Under the pieces are notes generated by a model. That model saw only the letters and a program-made list of their open reading frames with translations, searched no databases and was not told where the DNA came from. Source: Straminergon stramineum (taxonomy: Eukaryota > Streptophyta > Bryopsida > Hypnales > Calliergonaceae). From it: a stretch of 64,000 nucleotides of DNA. The DNA lies in NCBI GenBank assembly GCA_963920665.1, contig OY987267.1:8618001-8682000 (forward strand), written 5' to 3'. Position 1 is the first letter of the stretch. Each line of letters opens with the position of its first letter. Made by a program: the position numbers and the translations under genes. Below, in pieces: positions 51,201-61,675 of the stretch.

Positions 51201-52807
51201 AGGATTCGACTCCCCAATAATGAAGGAGTCCTAGTTATTTTCAACTCTATTTCCCTACCATCTGCATTAGCGACGACCTTCACCTTTGGTCGTCGCCGTA
51301 TGTCTACCTCATATGTATCCAAAAAGGTATTTCCTAGGATGAAGTCCACTCCATCCATGTCACATACAGTGAAGTCTTCCACAAAAGAAAATTCTCCACA
51401 CTTCACCTCCACATCCGTCACAATGTGGCTTGTTTGGTGAGGCTTACCCTTGGCAAACCTCACATGGATGGGCTTGCTTGCCTTAGTCTTTTGCAAGCCC
51501 AACTCCTCCGCCGCTCTTGGACTTATAAACGAGTGGGTTGCCCTTGTATCCAACAAAAATGAAACATCACGTTGGCCAATGGTCCCTTGGAGAAATAACA
51601 ACCTTGGTTTTATTTTGGTTCTACTTGCCTTAGCCACAAAGCCCCCATAAAGCAAGTGTTTTGTCAAGTGGGTGCGCATGCTTTGAGTACTCACCCGCGG
51701 TTTGGTGCAACCCTTTGCCATGTGGCCCTTCTCACCACAATTGAAGCAAGTCATTTGACTTCCATCCCCCTTTGGCTTGTTGTCACCTTCCGCTTTTCCT
51801 TTAGTAGAACCCCCTTTATTCCCACTTGGTTGTCCTCCATCTTGCCCATGCTTCCGCTTTTGCCAAACGCATTTCCTTAGTTGGTGCTTCGAATGTGCCT
51901 TGGTAGATTCATGTGTTGAGGCCCCATCTTTGGACCTCTTGTTGAGACCTTCATCATCCCCAATCCTCTCCGCAAGCTTCAATAACTCAGCACATGATTC
52001 TGGCAACCTTGGCATTCAAAACAATGCTTGTTCCGCCCAACTTTGGAGTCCATTGAAGAAAATGATCTTCTTCGCCAATTCATCTAACTTCGGGAGTACA
52101 CTTAGTTGTGCGTTGAACTCCCGCACATACCCCCTCAAAGTGCTGGTTTGCTTCAACCGCACTAATGCCATCCCATCACGAAGGTCTTGGTACTCCGGTG
52201 TGAACCGGTTACCTAGTAGTTTCTTGAAACTAGCCCAATCAAGGTTCTCTACCACCTCCCCATTCTCCTCTTTGTATTGGGTCCACCACGTCAAGGCGTG
52301 ATCTTTCAAGAAAGTCACCGCAATAGTGATCTTATCCTCTTCAAATGCACGTTGAGCTTCGAAGTACATCTCCATCTCCACAAGAAAGTCCTTAACCTTA
52401 TGAGCCTTGCCCATCCCCGTGAAAGAAGAGGGCATGTTGGTGTTGCACAACTTGTGAGATGAAGAGCTTGAGCTCTTCTCTTTTAGCTCTCTAATTTCCC
52501 CTTGCATGTCCCGAAGAGTTTTGACAAGTTCCTCAAACATCACATCACGTGACTTCTTTTTCCGACTTCGTGGTGCCCTCAAAGGACTAGAGGCGGTATC
52601 CCGATTGTCTTCACTAGCTTCTTGGTTCCTACTATGTTTCATAGCTAGCCCTTCTTGCTTTGCTATGGGGTTCACTCCTTCCTCCGAAGAGTGCACCCTT
52701 TCACCTTGTGTTTCTGAGGCTTCTCCATGCTCTTGACTTTGACTACGTGTTCGTCGACCCTATTCAGAAGGCTCAACTTCACCAATTTTGGTACCCTTTC
52801 TATCCAT
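48209..52807 (-). pseudogene. Gag-pol polyprotein of the chromovirus, four in-frame stops
   Basis: A single frame of 1533 codons from ATG at 52807, 33 nt after the primer site, with no frameshift but stops at 52762-52760 (TAG), 52018-52016 (TGA), 49930-49928 (TAG) and 49264-49262 (TGA). Each fits a single G:C to A:T change. Recognisable parts in order: gag core (WWTQYKEE, DLRDGMALVRLKQ), zinc knuckle [14 protein letters not shown], protease with DTRATHSFI in place of the usual DTGA (active-site Gly changed to Arg), reverse transcriptase YIDDILVFS, RNase [11 protein letters not shown], integrase HHCC (HRGEK..CVICQ) with DRDPKF and HPQTDGQTERVN, and a C-terminal chromodomain (YLVKWRGY, ATWVEA). 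The chromodomain presumably directs insertion to methylated-histone chromatin. Confidence 0.93.
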
Positions 52808-52839
52808 GCCTTCCAAACTCCGTCGCACTACGTAGCCCT

Positions 52840-52851
52840 GCTCTGATACCA
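52840..52851 (-). other. Primer binding site, initiator Met tRNA
   Basis: Minus strand TGGTATCAGAGC, the standard complement of the 3' end of plant initiator methionine tRNA, 2 nt inside the 5' LTR. Confidence 0.93.
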
Positions 52852-52853
52852 AG

Positions 52854-53975
52854 TGTCGCGCCCCTTAGTGGCACTTATCCCCTTAAGCTCACTTTCCAAA
52901 CACTTAACACCTTAGTGCCACCAAGGTTCACGCTCTCCTAACATTGCACATACCACGCACCCACAATGTTAGGTTCCAACTCAAGTCACAGGGTTCCCCA
53001 TTCCTCCGTGACTCCCAATCCTTTCCTTCCAATACTTAACTCCCACAAGACACCGGGCATGTCATTTGATGACATGGGGCGGAACTTCCATTGATGTCCA
53101 AGCACCCGGTGAGGCACTACTCCCACCAGTGCTAACCGCCCTTGAATGGGACCCAACTCCCCACTAGGCCCAACCCAACTCATTTCGGGACTCACTAATC
53201 GGGACTCACCAAACGAGACTCACACCATGGCCTAGTGTGAAGTGGGACACCACCTTATCGGTATCAAGGAGTACACAAGCACTCCATGGTAACACACAAG
53301 TGGTAGTGAGGCTCCAACACTAGCCTCACCATCCGGGGCCACTTAGGCTCACCATGGCACCATCCGAGAGTGAGGAGGGAGACCACCCCTCCTCATAGTA
53401 CTCTCTACAGGATTCGGCAACCCCCCCCATACTAGAGGTCACCGGGAACCCCCAAGATGCACCCCATCTTGGAAGACCACCCATTTCTCCCGATTCGCGC
53501 TAGTTTAAGACTCCCGAACTTCCACCCGGCATAACTTTGCGGTCCGGGATCCAAATCGCACATGCGACCCCATTTTCGACATTTACGCGACGCGTAGATG
53601 CCGATGGACTACTCACTTGCTCCATTTGGACAAGTACTCGCAAAGATATCGCCCTCCAAAGATTCGGGACACTCCCGGCGCGGCCAAGGCACTCCCGGCG
53701 CGATCGGGACACCCCCAACTTTGAACGCCCATAACTTTTGACTCGCAAGTCCAAATCACGCGTTCTTTGGACGGCTAGAAGCGTCTTCTCAAGACCTTTC
53801 CAAGCGTATATTACACGCCCCCAAATTCGTTCAGATCAGAGCGCTACATCGCTCTGATCGCTTGGGACTCCTAGTCCCCCTCACCTCATCTCTTGCAAGG
53901 CTTGGGGCGTCACCCCCAATGTCCCCCTTGCTCACCAAGGTGGCACGGGCACGCCTTGTGATGAGGGTCGTGACA
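52854..53975 (-). repeat. 5' LTR of the chromovirus (1122 bp)
   Basis: Partner of 46199-47320. It precedes the primer site in the direction of transcription. The promoter within it was not resolved; I see no clean TATA box by eye. Confidence 0.95.
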
Positions 53976-53980
53976 ATTTT

Positions 53981-54660
53981 GTCCTTTGGTCAAACTTTGT
54001 AATAAAGAGCCACCACAAAGGAATCTTGTGCACACGGCTATGGTGGGAGTTCAAATTCAAAAACGAACTCCCTCCTAAGCCATTACCAACAGTCTCATTG
54101 TCAGTCCATATATTTCTTTTGAACTTCCGATGAACCCTTTTGCACATCTACACTCTCACAGCTGGGGCGATTCACCACACTGACAAAGTTTCCTAGTGGT
54201 CTTGTCTTTCCACGTAGAGAAGTTCTTCGTCGACAGTGGCTTCGAGCAACCATGCACGCCATTTACACTTCCAAGTATACATCTTCTTTAGTGTCGCTTT
54301 CAATTATTCATCTAGGAAAGTCTTATGACAAATGGCTCTCCAATCAATTGTCACATCATTTACGATCCATCCTTCTTAATTTACTAGTTGGAGAGGATTT
54401 GATTGAGTCGACAACTGAGTTGTGTAAGGCTATTTGCAGTAGAAAACTAATGCTGTCTTGGACAAGTGGTATAGGATTTCCCTTTCCTCTTGCTCTAATT
54501 GATGGAATAAGAGCAGATGGCTCAAGTCCCATCAACAAACTCAAATCAACTGAAGAGTATAAATAGGTTAGTGTAAATCTAGTATTTGTAGAGAATATTT
54601 AGAATAGACGTGTACAAGTACAATACATAGTGAATGTTGAGTAGATAGACATGACTTCTT
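53981..54660 (+). other. Element DNA right of the chromovirus, with one open frame of unknown nature
   Basis: A frame open from about 54135 to 54566 (with ATG at 54252, 104 codons) is longer than chance in this composition and uses varied codons, but I recognise no family in it. It could be an exon fragment of a further cargo gene. The DNA continues the sequence broken at 46198 by the retrotransposon. Confidence 0.3.
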
Positions 54661-54667
54661 CATTATC

Positions 54668-55537
54668 CATCTAGAGATCTATAGATGGAGGTAGGATCCA
54701 AAAACCCTAACTCTTACTGAATTTGAGAAGGCATCATTAATGTTTCCCCCATCCTTCATCATCTAGAGATCTCCAAATGATCCTAGTGTAAGAGTTTTAT
54801 TGCCATTAGTACCTCAACATTATGCCAGATCATTATAGTATAGATGGATTTTCCTTATTTGGAGATCTCCAGATGGAGGTAGCTATTGAGTCAGTAAACA
54901 ATACCATGCTAAACTAGGATGGATGCTGGGTGTCTACAGCAGATCATCTAAGTTTAGTTCAATCCTTATTATCTGGAGATCTCCAGATAGAGCCGGCTTT
55001 AGGACTAATTGACGATATCGTACTTAACTGAGATGGTTGTTGCGTCTCTATGCTAAATCAAGAAGGTTCACTTCGATCCCTCTCATTTGGAGATCTCCAG
55101 ATGAAGGCATATTTAGGATCAAATGACCAGAACATTATACAATAGATTGGATGCCACTACTCTATGGCAAGTCATCGAAGTTTTAATTGATCCTTCTTAT
55201 CTGGAGATCTCTAGATGGGCGCGTCTTTTAGGCTCATTTGACATAAATGTGAAAAATTAGGGAGTATTTTCTGTCCTAATACAGAATCACTGGATCTTAT
55301 TTTGATCATCTTCATCTGGAGATCTCCAAATGAAGTGGCTTTTGGAATAGTTGACGGCAACATAATAAGATAGATTATATGTTACCGCCATGAAATTTGA
55401 TGAAGTGTTCTATCCTTTTCACGAGATCTCCAAATGCTCCTATATTTTGGGACTTGTTCCGTGAATAGGATCGAACGTGATGGATTTCACATATGTGATT
55501 TGGATTTGAGGACATCCTATCTAGAGATCTCCAATTG
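54668..55537. repeat. Palindrome cluster 4: phased array, period about 92-115 bp
   Basis: Nine positions: 54668, 54760, 54856, 54970, 55084, 55198, 55313, about 55416 (half site) and 55518. Five neighbouring starts are 114-115 bp apart. Spacers still share words such as TTAGG, TTGAC and GATCCTTCTT, so this began as a tandem repeat in which the 20-bp palindrome stayed constant while the spacer drifted. It lies directly upstream of the DUF7869-type gene. Confidence 0.85.
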
Positions 55538-55773
55538 AGGATGGATTTGGGTAACCCTAAGTATAGGAGTCACGCACTCGGTGGTCTTTGTGTTAGTGTT
55601 GCTCATTAAATGATGCCTTCTCATTTAGTATATCATCTAGTTTTAGAGGGATGAATTCAATTTATAGGAATTTATGTGGTGATTGGGTTTTCACTGTAGT
55701 GTTTTTTTGTGTAAAGTATCTAGGGACCTCCATATACATTTAGGAGCATGGAAACCCTGATTTACAGAATAGG

Positions 55774-58700
55774 ATGATTCTCACTCCCACGAATGGTTGT
55801 TTGATTATCATGTTTGTCATACAGTGGAAGGTGTCCAAGTACTCTAAGGTCATTTCAAGGGAAGTTCATATGGATTCCTTTGGTGGTTGCTCTAGCACTA
55901 CTGTCGTGCCATACTCAAGTAGCCCAACGTTGGAAGAAGCCTCTGAAGTCTCAACCGCCCGATGTGAGCCATTTCACAATGGAGATGAAGTGAAGCTTTC
56001 TATTCCAGGATTTGGTGAAGTTGGAGGTGGATTGGTTGTCGATACTTGTCCGCAAGGCCAATGGCTTGGGGTGGACATATCTTTAGAGCCAAGCCTTTTC
56101 ATTTTGATGCGGCCGCATACTGTATTTCAAGAAGCCTAGAGTATCCCTCTGTCCCCCTCCCAAAGGGGTATTACGTCATTGTGGGAGGCCATTGACCAGA
56201 CTGTGTTGTGGAACACAAATGATGTGAGGAAATTATCTGATGATCCGCCGATGGATATATCTCCATTTGTTCCTCAAGAGGATTGGATAGGGCTTGAAGT
56301 ACATCTTCAGAACTATGAAGGCACTGTCGAGGCATCAAGTAGAATTAATTGTTGGAGGTCGGAAGATCATTTCCAGGGTGGAACACTTGGTGAAGAATAT
56401 GTGGGTGTAACTATGTTGGATGTATTTCTGGGGAACAAAGAAGCTTTAATGACCCACGCCCGATGACCATTATCTTCCTCTTGGTTTCCTAGTGGCCGCT
56501 CTTTGAAAAAGACAATCGCACATTTTGCCACCATCCCCATTCCTGATGACCCATTGGCATATCTAGGAGGCAGACTGAAAGCTCCTTACTGATTCATCAT
56601 GCGGAAGCCCAGTGTATGTGTGAAAGACTCGTTAACCGCCTGTAAAACTCAAGATTATGAGATTCAGAAGGATAGTTCCGCTAGATGCTGCAATAGGCTG
56701 TGCTACCAATTTTTTTCTCATGAGCAGACATTAATGATAAGGCAAAGATTCTATTTGAAGTCTTTTGAAGACAGATGTGAATACGGCATCGCTACCTGTG
56801 GTTACATTCACCATTTTGATGGAGATCGGAATCAAAAAATCATTACATTAGAAGGTATGGAAGTATGTATTCCGGTGTGGTACATAATTCACGGAATTTC
56901 GAAGTCCACTTATCACAGTTATTCGCTCATGTACAAGGAAGGGGTTCTTTCGGGGACTCATGGAAACAAGGGAATTAAACGACCTCGGATAGGAACTGTT
57001 CAAGTCAGTGGAACTATGAAAGCAATCATAGACGAGAATGTTGATCAAATGCCACACCAACTGTGTAGCATCGGTCATGGACGAATGGACACTCTCAAAT
57101 TTCTACTTGTAGGAAACAATTGGAAGCGCTTGCATATTGAGGCAAACGAGGTACTTTTCAACTTTCGTTCGGTTTAAGGAATCATCTAGAGATCTCCAGA
57201 TGATCCGACCACATATTTCATTACGTTCTAATTGTAGTTGAGAAATTCTAATTGTCCTTTGTTTCCTTTAGAATTATATAGTATCACTCCAACAGCTCAT
57301 GCATGTTTTGTTTGGGGGGTGTAGTTAAATCTAGACTACGGCCTTCCGCCCTTGAGTCAATCAACAATTAGTCGAATTAAGAAGGAGCACTTCAACAATG
57401 TCTCCATTAAGTCGATTGGAAGTTCTTTTGCAAAATGTACCACGTGTGACGAGCTTTAGCAGTTTATATTGAAATCACTGAAGGCGAGCCAGGAGTCGTG
57501 GAGTTCATGAAACAATAGACTGAACATCTTAATTTGCAAGCCTCTTGCCGTCACCTGTATGCATCCTAGCCTGAGGAGTCCAAGAGGAATCCATTAGAAA
57601 TTCTTTGTGTTATTCACGACAAAATGGATACCTCAAAGACAGCCCTTCCAAAGATGCATGTGATAACGAAGACGACACAAGGTCTAGGTCAAATTCCAAT
57701 GAGTGTTACTAGAATGGTAGCTCATGGTCATGTTGATGGTGCGTACGCACATTATGCCCCATCATGCTGGCTAGGAGACTCCAACTTCACAATATCCTCT
57801 TTGGCAAGATTGTTTCGCTAACTGGAAGGTCCACCAATTCAGGAGACTGGTGACCTCTTCCCATATCCGGCAGCAAACCCTATGTTTGAGGCACTACTAA
57901 AAGGGAAGTCAAGATGTGTAGATTGTTTAATCCTAATAGAACCATGAGCCTGACATGGATCTTGCCCCCTTCCTAAATATTTATACCTTCAGCTAGACAA
58001 CTCTACAAAGGACAACAAGAACCAATATCTCATAGCGTTCTTATCCCTGTTGACTGCACGTCGTGTCTTCAAGGAAATTTAGGTTGGGTTCCTACTTGTT
58101 GGACATACTCACGAAGATATTGACGCTTACTTTAGCCATCTTTCGAAGGCCTTGAAGTCGAAGAACACTTTTGGGGTTGCCGACCTCATGAAAACCTTCA
58201 TGCAATCACAAGAAATGGCGTTCATGCCAGAGTTCATACAAGAGGTGGCAGACTTCAAGTCGTTCATCAAGGATTACATAAAGAGGTCACCGCTAGATTA
58301 ATTGGATTGAGAGAAATGCATCTTTTCAAGTTCTATGTGAACAATGATGGGGTCCCCGTCATGAGATACAAGAAGGCTACAATTGATACACAGTGGTTAC
58401 CAACTGATAAACCATCTCTTCACCTTTGGAAGAAAGATAGTACATGTCGACCAAGGCTTCCCCCAAGTTGTCCAAAGCCTGTTCCATTCAAGCCCATGTG
58501 GGGAAGTGAAGTTCCAAGCATGACCGGGAATCAAGAGAAGGCCGTGGAGTTGGCAAGGAAAGCTACCCTAAACAAGAATTTCATTATGGTAGGACTAGAA
58601 AAGTACCTATAGTATTGGAAGAACGGTATGTCCAAGTGTGAGGGATTTGCAACAGCCTTTCGTCCATACGTAGATTACCGGAATCGTGTGTTAGAGGAAC

Positions 58701-59257
58701 TCAAGAAACCACTACCTGACTACCCACCAGAATTGGTGGAAGGCTTTTGGCCAAAACACGATTGGAGGAAACCAACTCATGAAATCCCTCGTCGGTCATT
58801 AATGGTGAATCCTGTGGATGTCATTCCCGAAGAGGAGGACCGAGAAGCATATTGTGGCCCGGCAAATGAAACACCACCAGAAAGCTTCAATCCTTGGCTT
58901 GACATATGACCAGGCTGATGGATTCTTCTCAGACCTGAAGACCCTTCAATTTATACTGTTTGGCAAGGTAGAGCATTGTCCAACATATGCATAGTGCTAG
59001 GAGATGAGAATAACAGGAAGTTTTTATTGCAGTACTAGAGACCGGACAACTCTAAAGCTACTTTGGAGTTAAGGTACCAGAATTGTTGGTATGGCAAATG
59101 GGTTGTTGAGAACACTTCCCCTATATAGGTGGATGCAAATTGTGTTATGTATGCAAATTAGTCTAAGATAGTAGATCCAAAATCAAGGACAATTCCTAAG
59201 AAGAGTAGGGAGGCTGCCTTGGTGAATTTGAATATGGCGAATGAGGTAGATCCTTGA
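55774..59257 (+). pseudogene. DUF7869-type protein gene, probable transposase of the giant element (decayed)
   Basis: Frame opens with ATG at 55774. An intron lies at 57151-57324 (GAG before GT, GTGTAG acceptor) and contains a palindrome. N-terminal part: a Gly-rich GEVGGGLVV segment, then CCNRLCYQFF and CEYGIATCGYIHH, PRIGTVQVSGTMKAIIDENVDQ, and a FAKCTTC knuckle. Core blocks: CVIHDKMDTSKTALP, LYLQLDNSTKDNKNQYL, LVGHTHEDIDAYFSHL. The spacing of acidic residues resembles an RNase H-like DD(D/E) nuclease, which is my inference. At least 15 in-frame stops, mostly TAG and TGA explainable from CAG and CGA, and two single-base frameshifts (near 57485 and 58285). The C-terminus (EGFWPKHDW, then WILLRPED to NMANEVD) is still readable. 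DUF7869 is recalled as an uncharacterised family common in repeats. Confidence 0.7.
57183..57202. repeat. Palindrome copy inside the intron of the DUF7869-type gene
   Basis: CATCTAGAGATCTCCAGATG, flanked by T and A so that the palindrome extends to 22 bp, within the intron 57151-57324. A perfect CATCTGGAGATCTCCAGATG follows the gene at 59286-59305. Confidence 0.9.
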
Positions 59258-60329
59258 TTGAGTTCTGTATCCATGCTAGCAAGGTCATCTGGAGATCTCC
59301 AGATGTATTTTCTATCTTCACTTCTGAAGATAAGTGAGGTTCTTATTAGACAATGCTCTTTATAATTGTAATTACAAAATTTAGTGGATTGTTCAAGAGA
59401 GTTATGTTTGATGTTATGTATAAATATAACACATTAAGAGATTCAATGTAGCGTTCATGGTATTCATTTCTTCCATGTTGGAGAATGGAAGCCCGGAAGA
59501 CTTAATGTTTAGTTGGCGTTGTACTTCATTGCTCTCATTTCTTGGAGGAAAACTAGTACATATTTGAATGTAAAGAAATATGGCATGCTTGGAAATGACA
59601 AGCATTTGTAAGTTATGAGTCAATAAGATTGTCTTTTATGCCAAAGTTGGAGTGATGTCATTGTCAAGTAGGCCTATTTCTATTGTACCATGTATAGATT
59701 CATGTTGGTATCTTGAATGAATGATTGACCAAATTATTGTTTGCACTCCTGAAGACAACGATGTTGAACTTACACTCATTGTGGACACTCACTTCCTAAA
59801 CTTCTGGTGTATTTGACTTTGTTCTTCCAAGTTACTACAAATTACCTGAAGTATTTAGTTAATATTAGAGATCAATTGAGGTCTATATGGTATCCTGCAT
59901 TCAAGAATTCATCAATTGCTTTGGGGTGGGAGCCATATTCGCTTTTACTATTTGTCATCTAGAGATCTCTCGGTAGATAGTGTCACGTTTTCTATGTTGA
60001 ACAATGATTGGATGCAACCTTCTTTGCCATAGGGATAACTCAAGAATCCCTATCTGGAGAACTCCTAATCAAACTATGAGAACTCCTTGGCATAAGGATG
60101 TATTTGAGACACTTCTAAAGAAGATGGGCCCCGAACTATATACTTTTTTTGCTTTCCCAACACAAAAAGAAGTCCTTAGAATTATAATAGGTGCAGAATT
60201 TAGAGCATGGGAAGCATCTATACTACTTTAGAATGGGAGTTCTCCAGATATAGGTACATATAGGGTACAATTTGAAGCACATGAAACATCCATATCACTT
60301 GATTCTAGGAGATCTCCAGATGCAAGACT
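59258..60329. other. Right subterminal region of the giant element
   Basis: Non-coding, with a perfect palindrome at 59286-59305 and decayed palindromes or half sites near 59956, 60046, 60229 and 60306. A 75-codon ATG frame at 60004-60231 overlaps these half sites and is unlikely to be a gene. Confidence 0.5.
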
Positions 60330-60406
60330 AACCATCTGGAGATTTTAGTAGTTTTTAATTTTTGGACTTCTCCAAAGTCCAAAAGTAGTTAAATGTGGCA
60401 TTTATG
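60330..60406 (-). repeat. Right terminal inverted repeat of the giant element
   Basis: Read inward on the minus strand: CATAAATGCCAC, ATTTAACTACTTTTGGACTT, TGGAGAAGTCC and, after a gap, ATCTCCAGATGG. It also contains an internal GGACTTCTCCAAAGTCC hairpin not conserved on the left. Confidence 0.75.
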
Positions 60407-60592
60407 GAGCACCCAATTGATTATGCACTCTACAGAGCATAATTGAGCATAATCATTTCAAACTATAAATGTAAGTTAATTGTAGAGAGCTACATTTATG
60501 TTCTAGAATGAACTCCTAGCCTAGAGTCTGATGCCATAGGGTTCAATGGCTCTTACCTCAAGTATCAATATTATTCAAAGAGGAGGATCTTC

Positions 60593-60761
60593 GGTCCGAG
60601 ATGACCCTAAACTATTGGATGATGGTGGAAAGGTACCCAAGTGGTTGCGGGTTCGATACCTGGTTGTGACAGGTTGGTTTATCTGTCTGTGAAATCAACC
60701 TTTCTCCCTCACAAAAACCCTCACAATGTGTTCTTCAACACGCTTGTGTCAAGGAAAAAAA
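60593..60761 (+). mobile_element. SINE with tRNA-like head and 16-bp target duplication
   Basis: Flanked by AAAGAGGAGGATCTTC at 60577-60592 and 60762-60777. It contains an RNA polymerase III B-box-like GGGTTCGATACC near 60645 and a weaker A-box-like TGG-rich segment before it, and ends in an A-run of 10 or so just before the right duplication. Length about 169 bp. These are the marks of a plant tRNA-derived SINE. It lies outside the giant element, about 190 bp from its right end. Confidence 0.8.
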
Positions 60762-60799
60762 AAAGAGGAGGATCTTCATGGTCTATAAACATATTTGGT

Positions 60800-61660
60800 A
60801 ATAATATTCATGAAGAGTAAAAACTTATAACATTCTTAGTTTAATTAGTGTACATAATACCAAATATCATTATTAGTGGAGTGGATTTCTCTAAGAGGCC
60901 TGCAAGCAGTACTGCTCCATGTCTTCGCAAGTTACAGTGCTCGGGGACTCAATCATACCAGGGTCTCACATGGGTTCGCATTTTAAGATGATTTTCTCAG
61001 GTGCTATTGCAGACTACAGCCATGCATTACAATATCTCTGAACACTCGCAAAATCACTCACAAAATCACTCTTCTGCTGCCAACGTCGTGCAGAAGAAAA
61101 AGTTTTTAACTAGACTCAGAATTTTGAGTTTCGAAGTGCCAAAATCCAATTCAAGAGAGCTAATCCTTGAAACAACTATCAAAAATTCCCCGTTACGTGC
61201 AGCTTCGCACCTTTGATAAAAGGGTCACAACAGACCCCCGGAGAAGATATATCCTCTTACGGACAAAAAGATGTTCACATGTGCAGTGAAGAGGGACTAC
61301 TCCCTACCAGATCTCAACCTCATGATCACCACCGAAACTAATCAATGCATCGAAGATATAGTACTTGACCCTGAAAACCGATTCTCTTCTTCCCAACTTC
61401 AAATCTATCGGCAGTTTGACTACCTCATCGGTCCAGTCGCGTTTCAGAAAGTTTGCACTTCACAATATAGCTAATTCTTGGGGAGGAAAATGGAAAAGAA
61501 AACAACAAGACTCTATCAACAGAAACTGAAGTAATTGACAGGCTCCATCTGTGATTGCTACTAGAGCGAGTGGAGAGCAAAGGTGAGTAGAAATTCCTTT
61601 GAACTGCCGCTTCCAAGCTCTCAGTTCTCATAGAGACACTTCATCCACAGTACAATCTGC
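60800..61660. other. Spacer and 3' flank of the EDM2-like gene
   Basis: Two small plus-strand frames (61001-61216 and the ATG frame 61271-61474) have plausible composition but no recognised family. The region nearest 61675 is probably the 3' UTR of the minus-strand gene. Confidence 0.35.
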
Positions 61661-61675
61661 GATCATATCACGAAA

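Larger units (their letters stand above)
46194..53980 (-). mobile_element. Ty3/gypsy chromovirus LTR retrotransposon (7.8 kb, with target duplication)
   Basis: Body 46199-53975 between ATTTT duplications (46194-46198 and 53976-53980). Two 1122-bp LTRs, TG..CA bounded, enclose one minus-strand gag-pol frame. The primer binding site matches initiator Met tRNA and the polypurine tract adjoins the left (3') LTR. Gene order gag, protease, reverse transcriptase, RNase H, integrase, chromodomain defines a chromovirus. LTR similarity is high by eye except for one patch, so insertion is fairly recent compared with the host element, but coding stops show it is dead. Confidence 0.95.
28648..60406. mobile_element. 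Candidate giant DNA transposon with inverted ends and internal palindromes (about 31.8 kb)
   Basis: Both ends carry the inverted block ATGCCA, one variable base, then ATTTAACTACTTTTGGACTT, with a further ATCTCCAGATG about 20-25 bp inside each end. Flanks GAGCACCTAAT (28637-28647) and GAGCACCCAAT (60407-60417) suggest an 11-bp target duplication with one mismatch. Copies of a 20-bp palindrome (CATCTGGAGATCTCCAGATG and variants) occur throughout 28.7-36.7 and 54.7-60.3 kb and nowhere else I looked. Cargo: a DUF7869-type gene (+, right) and a ParB-like/FCP1-like gene (-, left), both decayed, diverging from a central region with a nested chromovirus. Without that insertion the element is about 24 kb. 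The superfamily is not assigned. Ends and duplication were read by eye. Confidence 0.68.

Noticed and set aside
54668..55537. Regularly spaced palindromic repeats resembling a CRISPR array
   Set aside because: The genome is plant nuclear DNA, spacers are related to each other and not unique, spacing varies from 92 to 115 bp, and no cas genes are present. It is a decayed tandem repeat.
60640..60665. Possible tRNA gene because of GGGTTCGATACC
   Set aside because: No cloverleaf can be drawn around it, and the A-tail with 16-bp flanking duplications shows a SINE.
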